NCBI RefSeq assembly: GCF_037991315.1 | Contig: NZ_CP150300.1 | Span: forward strand, 3,968,001-4,032,000 | Reading direction: 5' to 3' | Length of the DNA stretch: 64,000 nt | Origin: Paenibacillus sp. FSL H8-0079 | Lineage (GTDB): Bacteria > Bacillota > Bacilli > Paenibacillales > Paenibacillaceae | Shown: positions 17,880-26,670 of the stretch, one piece after another | Position numbering within the stretch: position 1 is the first letter of the stretch | Layout: each line of letters begins with the position of its first letter | Made by a program: the position numbers and the translations under genes | The notes under the pieces: model-generated | The model's input: the letters and a program-made list of their open reading frames with translations, nothing else | The model's database searches: none | What the model was told of the DNA's origin: nothing

Positions 17880-18926
17880 ATGATAACTTCCAACGCAAAC
17901 CGTAATGTGACATCCGAATTACCTAGGGGCTGTACATTCACCGCTGAAGACTGGCATGTATTATCCCAATATTGGTACCCGGTAGCCCAAGCAACCGAAG
18001 TAACAGACAAACCCCTGGCTGCTCAATTACTCGATGTGAAGCTGGTTCTTTATCGCAGTAATGATCAGGTTGTGGTAGCCAAAGATCTTTGTTTTCACCG
18101 CGGGGCTCCACTTAGCAAAGGTTGGGTAGAAAATGGTGAGATTGTCTGCCCGTATCACGGTTTCCGTTATAATTGTGAAGGAAAATGTACCGCCGTGCCT
18201 GCGCACCCAAGCTCCAAAATCTCACCTAAGCTCAAACTCATCGTGTATCCGGCAGTCGAACGTTATGGCTTAATATGGACCACACTGGCGGGAACGGAAG
18301 AACAAATTCCAACCTTTCCTGGATGGGATGATCCGGATTATATCAATATTTTAATACCCAACTTTGATATTGCTGGTTCGTCTGGACGACAAATGGAAGG
18401 ATTCCTGGATGTATCCCATTTTGCCTATGTGCATACGGAAACATTTGGTGACCGAAACAACACAGAAGTCCCCCAGTACAAAGTGAAACGCGAGGGAAAT
18501 GAGTTGCTGGCCGAGTATTGGAGTACAGTCAGCAATTATGGCAAAGGGCAAGATCTTGTTGCACCTGAAGGTTTCCAATGGTTGCGAGAGTTTCGGGTGT
18601 TCCCACCCTTTGCGGCTTCTCTGACGGTACATTTCCCAGGAGACGACAAGCTGAATATTCTGAATTGTGCTTCGCCAATGTCTGCTCGGTACACACGTCT
18701 ATTCTGTCCAATTACACGCAACTTTGACAAAGATGCTCCCATTGAAGATACGATCAAGTTCAACTTGCAGGTATTCGAAGAAGATCGCGAGATGGTCGAG
18801 TCACAGAAACCGGAGGATCTGCCCCTTGATCTGCATGCCGAGGCCCATATTCCCGCGGACCGTACTTCAATTGCCTATCGTCAATTATTAACGGAAATTG
18901 GTTTGGGACGAAATTACACATCGTAA
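17880..18926 (+). CDS. Rieske [2Fe-2S] ring-hydroxylating oxygenase, PaO/vanillate demethylase-like
   Basis: 348 residues. The Rieske motif is CFHRGAPLSKGW ... CPYHGFRYNCEG (CxH and CxxH, about 62-88). The catalytic mononuclear-iron region includes EGFLDVSHFAYVHTETFGD (Asp/His ligands, about 170-190). The length and layout match oxygenases that demethylate or hydroxylate aromatic or chlorin compounds with electrons from a reductase, which is not encoded nearby. AAGGAG stands 8 bases before ATG 17880, three codons inside a longer frame. Substrate unknown. Confidence 0.85.
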   Translation: MITSNANRNVTSELPRGCTFTAEDWHVLSQYWYPVAQATEVTDKPLAAQLLDVKLVLYRSNDQVVVAKDLCFHRGAPLSKGWVENGEIVCPYHGFRYNCEGKCTAVPAHPSSKISPKLKLIVYPAVERYGLIWTTLAGTEEQIPTFPGWDDPDYINILIPNFDIAGSSGRQMEGFLDVSHFAYVHTETFGDRNNTEVPQYKVKREGNELLAEYWSTVSNYGKGQDLVAPEGFQWLREFRVFPPFAASLTVHFPGDDKLNILNCASPMSARYTRLFCPITRNFDKDAPIEDTIKFNLQVFEEDREMVESQKPEDLPLDLHAEAHIPADRTSIAYRQLLTEIGLGRNYTS

Positions 18927-18936
18927 AAAATAAAAA

Positions 18937-18968
18937 AGAAGCGTTCCGTTGCGGACGCTTCTTTTTCT
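18937..18968 (+). terminator. Rho-independent terminator
   Basis: AAGAAGCGTTCCG / CGGACGCTTCTT stem with a 3-base loop and following T-run. Confidence 0.85.
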
Positions 18969-19024
18969 ATACCTAATTTAATTGAAGTACCTATGTGTAT
19001 TAGATAAACCTCGCCTCATAAACG

Positions 19025-19822
19025 TCATCTTTCCTCTTGATTAGTCGTATTCAAAGGAAGTTCTCTATAATATGGGCAACCTGGTTCGTGGATAATACGC
19101 GGGTCAACCCAAGTGCCCCAGTACGGAAGGCGGTTTACATAAGGTTGGATGTTAGGCTGTGTATTTGGCTGCATGTTTGGTTGTACATTGGGTTGTGTGT
19201 TTGGTTGCATGTTTGGCTGTACATTAGGCATTACGTAAGGCTGATGATTGACATTCGGAGCACTGTTAGAGGCAGGAGCAGTTGAAGGCTGGCAATCTAT
19301 CGGCGGGCCAATAATCACTGTTTTTTGGATGGGAGCCAGTGCTTCTTGAACTTTTTTCTCGTCCAGACAGTACGTATAAGCCAGAAGTTTTGCAGGTGTA
19401 AGACGCAAAATATCTGAGCCAAATATCGCTTCAGGCACAGGAGCATCAAAGATTGCAAGTAAGTGCGTATGATCGACAGTAGCCACTTCATAGTGCCACC
19501 AGCCTTGAGGTACATTAGCTACTTGCCCTGGTGTAATCGGGAAATGAAGCAACTCGTTCGTGAACGGATTAATGAGTGACACGACTGCCGCACCGCTGAT
19601 GCAGTATACCAGTTCGGTTGCATTCTGATGAATATGAGGTTCAACCACATTGCCTGTGCTGAGGAAAATATCCAGTAAAGAAGTATTGCCGAGTGTGTTT
19701 AACTGGTTGATGGAAAGAGAATTAATGTAGTTGTCCTCATCCTTCTTGAATAACGGGTTATTGCTTAAATCATAAGTAAATTGGGTGGTTGGTAAAGTGT
19801 AATCCATGGTTGAGGTTGCCAA
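19025..19822 (-). CDS. Cupin protein with QPN-repeat tail
   Basis: 265 residues. The cupin core has PHIHQNATELVYCISG (HxHxxxxE) and VPQGWWHYEV (His), and matches the protein at 2798-3391 along its length. Beyond residue 185 it carries an extension with seven QPN[MTVI] tetrapeptides, then a Tyr/Pro-rich end (PYWGTWVDPRIIHEPGCPYY). Such a tail recalls coat or surface attachment, an inference. The TTG at 19822 has no good ribosome binding site; the ATG at 19807 five codons in may be the true start. Confidence 0.75.
   Translation of the reverse strand: MATSTMDYTLPTTQFTYDLSNNPLFKKDEDNYINSLSINQLNTLGNTSLLDIFLSTGNVVEPHIHQNATELVYCISGAAVVSLINPFTNELLHFPITPGQVANVPQGWWHYEVATVDHTHLLAIFDAPVPEAIFGSDILRLTPAKLLAYTYCLDEKKVQEALAPIQKTVIIGPPIDCQPSTAPASNSAPNVNHQPYVMPNVQPNMQPNTQPNVQPNMQPNTQPNIQPYVNRLPYWGTWVDPRIIHEPGCPYYRELPLNTTNQEER
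19140..19236 (-). repeat. 12-bp in-frame tandem repeat
   Basis: About eight imperfect copies of a 12-base unit coding for QPN plus a variable residue inside the cupin gene. It is prone to slippage, so copy number may vary between strains. Confidence 0.75.
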
Positions 19823-19936
19823 AATAAAACGCCTGCCCTTCGCTCTCGGTTTAGGTCATAACCTATATGCCAGCTTATGCCCAGTGCCCAGATGCGTGAG
19901 CCCATTTCCGCTATGTTTGCGGAGCATGACAAATAT

Positions 19937-19962
19937 CCCTGACTCGGACATCCCGAGCAGGG
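19937..19962 (-). terminator. Hairpin after LRR gene
   Basis: CCCTGACTCGG / CCCGAGCAGGG with a short loop, 12 bases past the stop. The T-run is weak. Confidence 0.5.
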
Positions 19963-19973
19963 CTCATTTGATA

Positions 19974-21023
19974 TTAAGATTCTTCCTCGCCCAAGATGTG
20001 CTCCCAACTAATTCCTAATGGAGTACTGTTCAGATTCACATCCAGAAGCCAGGTCATTCGATTCACCATGTCCGGCATTTCCTCAATTAAACCATTAGTT
20101 ACACTCAAATAACGTAGCTTCTTCAGTTGCTCCAGTTCAGGCGGAAGCTCACGAATGCCCGAGTATCCTATATCCAGAGTCACCAGTTCGCTCAATTCAC
20201 CAATCTCGGCTGGAATATGTTTCAGACCAAGATCCGACTTTTCCTTTGGCTTCCATCCGGTAGGAACATGATAAGAACTACCGCAATAAATTCTAAGCTC
20301 TCGAAGTTGTTTCAATTTTCCAATGTCTTGGTGAATACCTTCTAAATCCGCCGTCATAATCTCCAATTCTTCCAACGTTGTCAGTTCAAAAAGAGCTGGA
20401 GGAAGCGTATAAACATCCTGCTCAAAAATCGTCAAGCGGCTCAAGTGCTGTAGTTCCCGAATCCGTTCGGGAATCTCTTTCAAGTAATGTGAACTAATAT
20501 TCAGCACATCCGTCTGATGCCTGATTGCATCGTCCAGTAAGCGATGAATGTCCTGATGTCGATCTAATCTAAAGAACAACCCAGTGATTCGCTCCATTAG
20601 CTCAATTGCTTCTTCTTGTGTAATGTGCATGCCATACATATTCTCATGAGCAACAGTATAGAAGTGATCACTCCCGTCCTCTTTTAGAAAACAAAGATCA
20701 TCCGGCATTGACGGATATAACCAGTCACGAAAGCGAGAAGCTTCCTCCTTAAGAACCTGCCCTGATTCCGGCGTGCAACGGTATATGTAATAGATTCCCT
20801 CTGAGTACATGGCGCCACTTTTCATCATCATTTCTTCCATCGTACTGTTTTCAATCAGATACGGCTCAAGTCTCTGTAACACTTTGGCAACTTTTTCAGG
20901 TGTAGCTTCTTCAGCATACTTTCTGTCAACTAGCATAAAACGATCCGTCTTTTCGATCAATTCGTCAATCAACAGTTCATAGGCAGTTCCTCTTGGATCG
21001 GTGTGAAAAGCTACGGCTACCAT
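19974..21023 (-). CDS. Leucine-rich repeat protein, 349 aa
   Basis: The N-terminal 170 residues have no known motif. From about 175 to 340 come at least six typical LRR units (LSRLTIFEQDVYTLPPALFE, LEELEIMTADLEGI, LVTLDIGYSGIRELPPELE, LRYLSVTNGLIEEMPDMV) with the LxxLxxLxLxxN pattern spaced by 21-24 residues. No signal peptide. GAGGGGG is 6 bases upstream of the ATG. LRRs bind proteins; the partner is unknown. Confidence 0.8.
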   Translation of the reverse strand: MVAVAFHTDPRGTAYELLIDELIEKTDRFMLVDRKYAEEATPEKVAKVLQRLEPYLIENSTMEEMMMKSGAMYSEGIYYIYRCTPESGQVLKEEASRFRDWLYPSMPDDLCFLKEDGSDHFYTVAHENMYGMHITQEEAIELMERITGLFFRLDRHQDIHRLLDDAIRHQTDVLNISSHYLKEIPERIRELQHLSRLTIFEQDVYTLPPALFELTTLEELEIMTADLEGIHQDIGKLKQLRELRIYCGSSYHVPTGWKPKEKSDLGLKHIPAEIGELSELVTLDIGYSGIRELPPELEQLKKLRYLSVTNGLIEEMPDMVNRMTWLLDVNLNSTPLGISWEHILGEEES

Positions 21024-21131
21024 AGGTTCCCCCTCATTACTCTATATTCTTTAATCTTCAATCTGCTGTATCATCTGATTAAACTGTGGCATAGGCTGAT
21101 ATCATCAATCCAGTTATTGGAGGCTTGTTAC

Positions 21132-21440
21132 ATGGCATACGGCCCTGGTTCAGTGTCATCCCCGCAACCTGCGGGTTATCCTTACCCTTATTACCCACCA
21201 CCTCCGCCACCCCCACCGTATCCTTACCCTTATCCTTATCCATACCCGCCCATTGTTCCTTTCCCACTGCCATTTCCGATCGGCGGTCCTTGGTGGCATG
21301 GTGGTTATCCCGGAGGTGGTTACCCAGGTGGGCACCATGGTCCTTTCCCAGGAGGTGGCTATCCCGGCGGACCTCACGGAGGTGGACACGGAGGACCTCC
21401 AGGCGGAGGATTTCACGGACATCGTTTCTTTCAGTGGTAA
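21132..21440 (+). CDS. Pro/Tyr- and Gly/His-rich small protein
   Basis: 102 residues, almost wholly low-complexity: a poly-Pro/Tyr block (residues 14-48), a hydrophobic bridge (IVPFPLPFPIGGPWW), then GYPGG and GGPHGGGHGG repeats. This composition is seen in spore coat or exosporium-linked proteins of Bacillales, but I cannot name a family. ATG 21132 has GGAGG 8 bases upstream. His-rich parts could bind metal. Confidence 0.65.
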   Translation: MAYGPGSVSSPQPAGYPYPYYPPPPPPPPYPYPYPYPYPPIVPFPLPFPIGGPWWHGGYPGGGYPGGHHGPFPGGGYPGGPHGGGHGGPPGGGFHGHRFFQW

Positions 21441-21475
21441 TCGAGACTTATTCAAAGTACTGGTTCAGATCAGAT

Positions 21476-21503
21476 AAAGGAGCTGCTTCGGCAGCTTCTT
21501 TGT
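21476..21503 (+). terminator. Rho-independent terminator
   Basis: GAGCTGC / GCAGCTTC stem with TTCG loop and short T-run, 35 bases past the stop. Confidence 0.7.
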
Positions 21504-21529
21504 TATTGAAGGAATTGTATTATTGTTTG

Positions 21530-21764
21530 GTCTCTCGGAGCTCTTGATCCTGTATTCTCTCATCTAACAAGTGATTCAGCCATGTGAGTAATTCCCCATA
21601 GACATGCTATGACTTCCCGATCCAGTGAAGGCCGTGCAAGTTCTGGTACGTCCACGAAAAGGCCACAGACTGCCAATAAAATCATTCTCCATCTTGGGAT
21701 GACTCAGATCATCATAGAAGAAGGAGTGACATTTTAATAAAATTACAGCCTCTTCACGTTCCAT
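21530..21764 (-). pseudogene. Small hypothetical gene with two frame breaks
   Basis: From the ATG at 21764 (AAGGGG 7 bases upstream) the frame reads MEREEAVILLKCHSFFYDDL and on to GSLWPF. One base over it continues VDVPELARPSLDREVIA, and one further over HVYGELLTWLNHLLDERIQD to a stop at 21530. Each segment has normal protein composition only in its own frame, so two single-base indels are likely (about 21653 and 21605). It follows the propeller-like gene by 32 bases in the same operon. Not recognised. Confidence 0.5.
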
Positions 21765-21796
21765 TCCTTCACCCCTTTGCAGGTTGTAATACGAAC

Positions 21797-23098
21797 TCAC
21801 CATCGCAGAGGTTCTTCTCCACGCCACAACACATACCGCTCCAACTCACGAAGAGTGCCTGTCCCGATCCCGTACTCGTCCATTTCTTTGGAACGAAGAT
21901 CGAGCCCATGCAGCATGCCACCATAGGTACCGACTGCCAGCTTGGACTGCTCTGGCGATACGGCGAGAGAATAGATCGTACTGCCCACAAAATGACGCCA
22001 TACTTCTTTACCCTCGCCATTCACGCAGTACAAATAACCATATGCATCCCCAAGCACCATGCCCGCTTCTAATTCCACTGCTGCATACACTCGTGCATTC
22101 TCATCCATGACCGGCCAATCTTCCTTCGTTTCGTTGCCTGCGATTGATTCCAGCGGAACCTGTATCGTTACCCCGTTATAGAAATGACATGCGTTAAACC
22201 AGACGTTCTGGTTATCACTTGTGAATGCCGCATAATGAGGATAGCTCGATTCCGGATATAGGGAGTATGTCTTGCTCAGCTGACGGTCCATCACCATATG
22301 ATTGCTCCCTTGGCTGCCATAGGCAATCCATCGACCATCACGTGATACAGCTGCATGTCCCATATCTATCTGTGTATCCTCTAGCTCATACTCTTCGATC
22401 TCTGCCAGATCGGGATGAAGCAAGGTCACTTGATCTTGCGTTACCAGATATATCCCGTATCGTGAATGTATAAGTAGTGCACTGCCTTCATCCATAGGTA
22501 TAAGTCCCTCAAGTGTCCGTTCGGGATGCTCACAGTCCGCAAGTGATTCAATCCGAGGTAATGCCGACTGTATCCGGGCTTGAATATCTTCCCATCGATA
22601 TGTCGCTATCTCCTGTCCTTCCAACTTGCGATCTGGCTGACGAATGACACGAATCCCATCCGGTCCTGCAAGCGCAAAGTCAAGTCCATCCGATGAGCAA
22701 CCTGCAAAAGTATATGGAGAGATCAACTGCCATCCGTGCTGATCCATCGTATATATATGACTATTCTCCGTGAAAATCCCCGTATTACATACAATCGTTT
22801 CCTCGTTCAGATAACCTACAACTTTGACCGCTTGCATGGAACCCTGAAACGCCTCGTTCAATGGCCACGTCGCTGCGGGCAGCTCACGTCGAAGCACCTC
22901 CACGTCACCATGGAGATTGGCCTGTCTCACCATCTGGAATACTTCAGTACTCAAGCCGCTTCTGGAGTCTCCCTCCAGCTCGGATTCATCCGGTTGCTCT
23001 CCCTCCATACTTCTCCGTACAAATGCATTGACATCCCTTGCATAACGCTTGCCTTCATTGCGCCATTGTTCCGCGATGTCTTCTTTTAACCAACTCAT
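21797..23098 (-). CDS. WD40/PQQ-like beta-propeller protein
   Basis: 433 residues. The N-terminal 60 residues are helical and charged. The rest consists of recurring four-strand blades: AAVSRDGRWIAYGSQG, YAAFTSDNQNVWF, DAYGYLYCVNGEGKEVWRHF, IYSLAVSPEQSKLAVGTYGG. These are WD40- or PQQ-type repeats. No signal peptide. GGAGGG lies 6 bases before the ATG. It probably serves as a cytoplasmic binding platform; the partner is unknown. It is a member of the 21.5-25.4 kb operon, 21 bases after the SUKH gene. Confidence 0.7.
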   Translation of the reverse strand: MSWLKEDIAEQWRNEGKRYARDVNAFVRRSMEGEQPDESELEGDSRSGLSTEVFQMVRQANLHGDVEVLRRELPAATWPLNEAFQGSMQAVKVVGYLNEETIVCNTGIFTENSHIYTMDQHGWQLISPYTFAGCSSDGLDFALAGPDGIRVIRQPDRKLEGQEIATYRWEDIQARIQSALPRIESLADCEHPERTLEGLIPMDEGSALLIHSRYGIYLVTQDQVTLLHPDLAEIEEYELEDTQIDMGHAAVSRDGRWIAYGSQGSNHMVMDRQLSKTYSLYPESSYPHYAAFTSDNQNVWFNACHFYNGVTIQVPLESIAGNETKEDWPVMDENARVYAAVELEAGMVLGDAYGYLYCVNGEGKEVWRHFVGSTIYSLAVSPEQSKLAVGTYGGMLHGLDLRSKEMDEYGIGTGTLRELERYVLWRGEEPLRW

Positions 23099-23119
23099 AA
23101 GTTTCCCTCCACTCCAGCC

Positions 23120-23854
23120 CTATTCATATGCCGTACAATGATGTGCTTGCAAAAACAGACTGATTTCGTTATCCGTCGCCTCCTCCGCACCATTCTTTTC
23201 TTCATAGAACAGGGCAACTTCTCTTCCAGTCGCATAGTTAAACCGTAAGTATCCGCCCATCGATACCATAAACAGCTTGCACATGTACTCATTCTCCAAC
23301 ACAGAATCCCACTTAAATTCTGTTTTGCACTTGTTGGCCAGTTCCTTCATGGAGATTCCCTGTTCCGTCCCTGTAAAATGGTAAAACGTATGCTTCCGCA
23401 GCTCATTCCACGGTTCATAGTATAGTGGCGATATCGGTTTATCCTGACGGTAGTACCCGCAATAGATCCGGTCCAGTGTTTCGCCAAATTCAGCCTCCAG
23501 GCAAGTCCACAAGGTAATATGCTCATCATGACGCGGTAGCCACAACAGCCCCTCTACTTCTGGATGAACAGCAAGGAAATCTCCATCCACAGAACTGCCG
23601 ATCGTAATGCATTGTTCAAGTTGATGCTGACTTATTGGCGAATCGTCCGTATGTATCCAAAAATCATATTCAACAAAAGGCTTCAGCACTTCCGGGTCCG
23701 GTCTCTGCACATTCATCCAACCCGTGTATGTTCCTTCTCCGTAATGTTCAATCCAGGTAAGGTATGACGAAGGTAGCGAGATGGCATATTGCTGTTCAAA
23801 TTGATTCAGTTCCTCTGCTGGAACCGGTTTAAGTGCACGGGATACCATATACAT
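23120..23854 (-). CDS. SMI1/KNR4 (SUKH) family protein
   Basis: 244 residues. The SUKH signature is in the N-terminal half: ELNQFEQQYAISLPSSYLTW, then GSSVDGDFLAVHPE and LWLPRHDEHITLW. SUKH proteins are a known group of immunity proteins for polymorphic toxins, though many have no identified toxin. No toxin gene lies in this window. GGGAG lies about 10 bases before the ATG. It belongs to the minus-strand operon of unknown genes. Confidence 0.8.
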   Translation of the reverse strand: MYMVSRALKPVPAEELNQFEQQYAISLPSSYLTWIEHYGEGTYTGWMNVQRPDPEVLKPFVEYDFWIHTDDSPISQHQLEQCITIGSSVDGDFLAVHPEVEGLLWLPRHDEHITLWTCLEAEFGETLDRIYCGYYRQDKPISPLYYEPWNELRKHTFYHFTGTEQGISMKELANKCKTEFKWDSVLENEYMCKLFMVSMGGYLRFNYATGREVALFYEEKNGAEEATDNEISLFLQAHHCTAYE

Positions 23855-23899
23855 TTGTCGACATCTCCCATCTCAGTTTGGTTCATTCGTTTTCAGAAT

Positions 23900-24460
23900 C
23901 TAAGCAAGTTCTTCCTGTACAATTTCAGTCCATACCCCTTTACGATTCAGAATGCGAATGGCAAAGGCATCATATCCATCACGTTTGACCTGATCAAAAT
24001 GCATGCGTTCTCCCGTAATCAGTTCATATGCACCATTTCCATCTACATCTTCGCCAAACTCTTCATCCCAAGGCACATTGTAGTAAGCCGTCAACTCTAC
24101 TTCAAATATGTCCTCTCCTTCAACATCCAGGTAAGGACGAAGGGGTCTGTCATGTAACGCTTCTTCCAAATAGGTCTCACATAACATGGCATCATATCCG
24201 TGCTTTGCGGTATCAATGAGCAGATAGCGCTCACCCGTGACCGTATGCTCCGCATATACAAGAAGCGGTGTCGAATCATGCCAGGTAATCAGATCATCTT
24301 CCATCAAGTCACCATAATAATAAATATGGAATTTATCATGACCATCACTCATTTGAAGTTTGCCTTTCCACTCTACTCCATCTGACTCTATGTCCTCTAT
24401 CTTACTTGTTAATCCTTCCAGATAAACGGGTCCGTGTTGCACACCATGCTCATTCATCAT
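23900..24460 (-). CDS. Hypothetical protein, 186 aa
   Basis: Very acidic and aromatic (YYYGDLMEDDLITW, DVEGEDIFEVELTAYYN, EEFGEDVDGNGAYEL). No membrane segment or signal peptide. Its ATG overlaps the stop of the upstream gene, so the two are translationally coupled; GGAGG lies in that gene's last codons. The composition resembles small immunity-type proteins, but I cannot assign a family. Confidence 0.6.
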   Translation of the reverse strand: MMNEHGVQHGPVYLEGLTSKIEDIESDGVEWKGKLQMSDGHDKFHIYYYGDLMEDDLITWHDSTPLLVYAEHTVTGERYLLIDTAKHGYDAMLCETYLEEALHDRPLRPYLDVEGEDIFEVELTAYYNVPWDEEFGEDVDGNGAYELITGERMHFDQVKRDGYDAFAIRILNRKGVWTEIVQEELA

Positions 24461-25110
24461 CTCGCCTCCGATTTGTTCATTCGAATAGTAACTACTTTGT
24501 GTTCCTCATCCACCGTCAGCTTCACATCGATGTTTAGCTTGTCGCGAAATAACGCCGTTATATTGATATAAGGATCGCGAACAGCCTCACCGCCACCACC
24601 ATTAGTAGAACGGCTCATTCCCTGATGAATAATGGATTCTACCAGCTGTTTATCTCCCTTGCCGGTGTTATTGTAGGTGTAGATCACCTGCCCATTCTGA
24701 TCATACAGATTCAAAACCATTGTGAAATCAGTGGCGTTCTCATACTGTCTCTCGGTCTGCACATAGTTGTGATCTGTGCGTTGATAGTTTACCGTACCAG
24801 CCAGATACGGATTGTCTCCGCCAGGCTTCACATCATACTCCTGGTAGGCCAGATTAAACAGGTATTGGATATGATTCATATCAATCCGGTAATAGAGCTG
24901 ACGGTTATCTTCCTCTTTGTCCATCGCTGCAAAACTGTTAATAAGCGGCCAGGCTTCATAGGACTTCCCATTAACATCAACAGCGAGAGCATAGTCAGAT
25001 AATACTGTCTCTTTTTGAAATACACCGAATGCCTGTAAAATAAAATAAGACGGAATCATCAACACACCAAGAATGACTGCAAAAATAGTCAGTTTTACAC
25101 GTAGTTTCAT
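24457..25110 (-). CDS. Membrane-anchored hypothetical protein, 217 aa
   Basis: One N-terminal membrane helix (KLTIFAVILGVLMIPSYFILQ, residues 6-26) and an extracellular part with beta-strand character (FTMVLNLYDQNGQVIYTYNN, LNIDVKLTVDEEHKVVTIRM). There is a Gly-rich loop STNGGGGEA. AAGGAGAG precedes the ATG. It overlaps the next gene by 4 bases. Not recognised. Confidence 0.6.
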   Translation of the reverse strand: MKLRVKLTIFAVILGVLMIPSYFILQAFGVFQKETVLSDYALAVDVNGKSYEAWPLINSFAAMDKEEDNRQLYYRIDMNHIQYLFNLAYQEYDVKPGGDNPYLAGTVNYQRTDHNYVQTERQYENATDFTMVLNLYDQNGQVIYTYNNTGKGDKQLVESIIHQGMSRSTNGGGGEAVRDPYINITALFRDKLNIDVKLTVDEEHKVVTIRMNKSEAR

Positions 25111-25143
25111 ATCTTCTCTCCTTGCGGCTTTAACTCTTCATCT

Positions 25144-25409
25144 TCACAGGGTCTTTTCCAGCACGAATTTTGGAAAAACACATTCGGTAGTCGGCTTGGC
25201 ATGTAATTCAACCTGATTAATGGAACTACAATGCGGACATTCCACATGCGTAGACGGTGAGACGTCTTCTTCTCGTCTGTGACCTCCACGTTAAACCAAC
25301 GTTCACCTATTGCACAATAACATTCGAAACACTTCCATCCCAGTTGACCAATCCGTTGTTCAATCGAAGCGTGCCCACACACAGCATGAAAATACTCAAC
25401 ATTTACCAA
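25144..25409 (-). pseudogene. Zinc-ribbon-like small protein, frameshifted
   Basis: The first half reads FHAVCGHASIEQRIGQLGWK and CFECYCAIGERWFNVEVTDE, with paired Cys. After HRLR the open frame turns into Arg/Pro-rich nonsense, while the next frame reads HVECPHCSSINQVELHAKPT to a stop at 25144, supplying the CPHC that a zinc ribbon needs. One missing base near 25243 restores the gene. It is the first gene of the minus-strand operon. Start uncertain (TTG at 25409). Confidence 0.6.
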
Positions 25410-25500
25410 TCGATCTCTCTAAAATTATATGAAACTCCGTTCCTCAACACAAGAATTGAAGGCAGTTTGTTGGAAATGCTTCTAATACGACATACCCAAG

Positions 25501-25516
25501 TGTGTGCCTCATCACA
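25501..25516. promoter_or_regulatory. CRP/FNR-type box upstream of nirK
   Basis: TGTGT-GCCTCA-TCACA, one mismatch to TGTGA-N6-TCACA. A TATAAC lies 26 bases downstream at 25543. The spacing is a few bases longer than ideal class II geometry. Confidence 0.45.
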
Positions 25517-25588
25517 CCCGTACTTGCCTCAATAACGTAATCTATAACTAAATAACTACTGGAATGAAAGAATACCTGCTTTTTAGAT

Positions 25589-25604
25589 TGTGAAAAACAT
25601 CACT
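25589..25604. promoter_or_regulatory. Second CRP/FNR-type box at nirK
   Basis: TGTGA-AAAACA-TCACT immediately before the ribosome binding site. It is too close to the start codon for activation at -41.5, so if real it would more likely repress or fine-tune. Confidence 0.4.
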
Positions 25605-25624
25605 TGAGTAAAGGTTGTGTACCT

Positions 25625-26614
25625 ATGTTTTCCTTAATGAATGTATATAAATGGTCACTCGTATTCGCCATATTTACAGCAACTCTCTCTCACTGTAGTA
25701 CAACCGATACGGTTAAACCTGTTCACCACGATGAAGTCTCCTCCACTGCGGTAAGTCAACCCCCGGTGGACCCTATCATTCGCAGAGAAGGTACTACGGT
25801 ATATATTGAAATGACGGCCCAAGTTACAGATGTCGAAATCTCCGAAGGTGTGATGTATAACGCTTGGACGTTTAATGGCACCGTTCCCGGACCCGTCCTA
25901 CGAGTGACAGAGGGAGATACCCTGGTGTTCACATTAAAAAATAAAGATTCCAGCTTGCCTCACTCTATGGATTTTCACGCTGTACATGCTGCTCCAAGCA
26001 GCAAATTTATTGATGTTATGCCAGGTGAGGAAGGTACGTTCACCTATCCAACCTCCTCACCCGGCGTATTCATGTATCACTGTGGAACCAAACCAGTCCT
26101 TGCCCATATCGCGAACGGTATGTACGGCATGATTATTGTTGAACCCAAGGCAGGATACCCTTCCGATCACTTGGTTGATCGTGAGTATACCCTTGTTCAG
26201 AGTGAATGGTATAAAGAGCATGATTACGAAGCTTTTTTGAACGGTGAACCGGATTATGTCGTATTTAACGGTAATGATTATGGATTAGTAAAACATCCCC
26301 TGTTAGCCAAAGTAGGAGATACGGTACGGATCTATGTCAGTAATGCCGGACCCAATGAAGTCTCATCCTTCCACGTTGTGGGTACCATTATGGACCGTGT
26401 GTATACCGATGGGAATCCACGCAACATCCAGTATGGAATACAGACGGTTATGCTTCCCGCAAGTGGTGGAGCTGTCGTAGAGTTCACGGTGACCGAAGAA
26501 GGCGATTATGCGATTGTAACCCATCAGTTCAACCATGTAGCCAAAGGCGCTGCCGCTGTTCTGCGTGTGACCAAGGATGGTACTGATCATGGCGGACCCG
26601 CGATGTCTCACTGA
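25625..26614 (+). CDS. nirK: Copper-containing nitrite reductase (NO-forming)
   Basis: 329 residues, two cupredoxin domains. Type 1 copper ligands: His of SLPHSMDFH, Cys of MYHCGTKPVLAHIANGM, and the His and Met of that same stretch. Type 2 ligands: His of DFH, His before the Cys, and His of IVTHQFNHV. Catalytic Asp is in MDFH and His in SSFHVVG. The Cys-to-His loop is one residue shorter than in proteobacterial NirK, as I recall for Geobacillus-type enzymes. The N-terminus is a signal peptide ending LSHC, so probably a lipoprotein on the outer membrane face. It reduces nitrite to NO. ATG 25625 with AAAGG upstream is preferred over 25604. Confidence 0.9.
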   Translation: MFSLMNVYKWSLVFAIFTATLSHCSTTDTVKPVHHDEVSSTAVSQPPVDPIIRREGTTVYIEMTAQVTDVEISEGVMYNAWTFNGTVPGPVLRVTEGDTLVFTLKNKDSSLPHSMDFHAVHAAPSSKFIDVMPGEEGTFTYPTSSPGVFMYHCGTKPVLAHIANGMYGMIIVEPKAGYPSDHLVDREYTLVQSEWYKEHDYEAFLNGEPDYVVFNGNDYGLVKHPLLAKVGDTVRIYVSNAGPNEVSSFHVVGTIMDRVYTDGNPRNIQYGIQTVMLPASGGAVVEFTVTEEGDYAIVTHQFNHVAKGAAAVLRVTKDGTDHGGPAMSH

Positions 26615-26670
26615 GACATGACAATAGATAATGGCTATACCTATCCTGAACAATTCGAGGTGATTGAACG

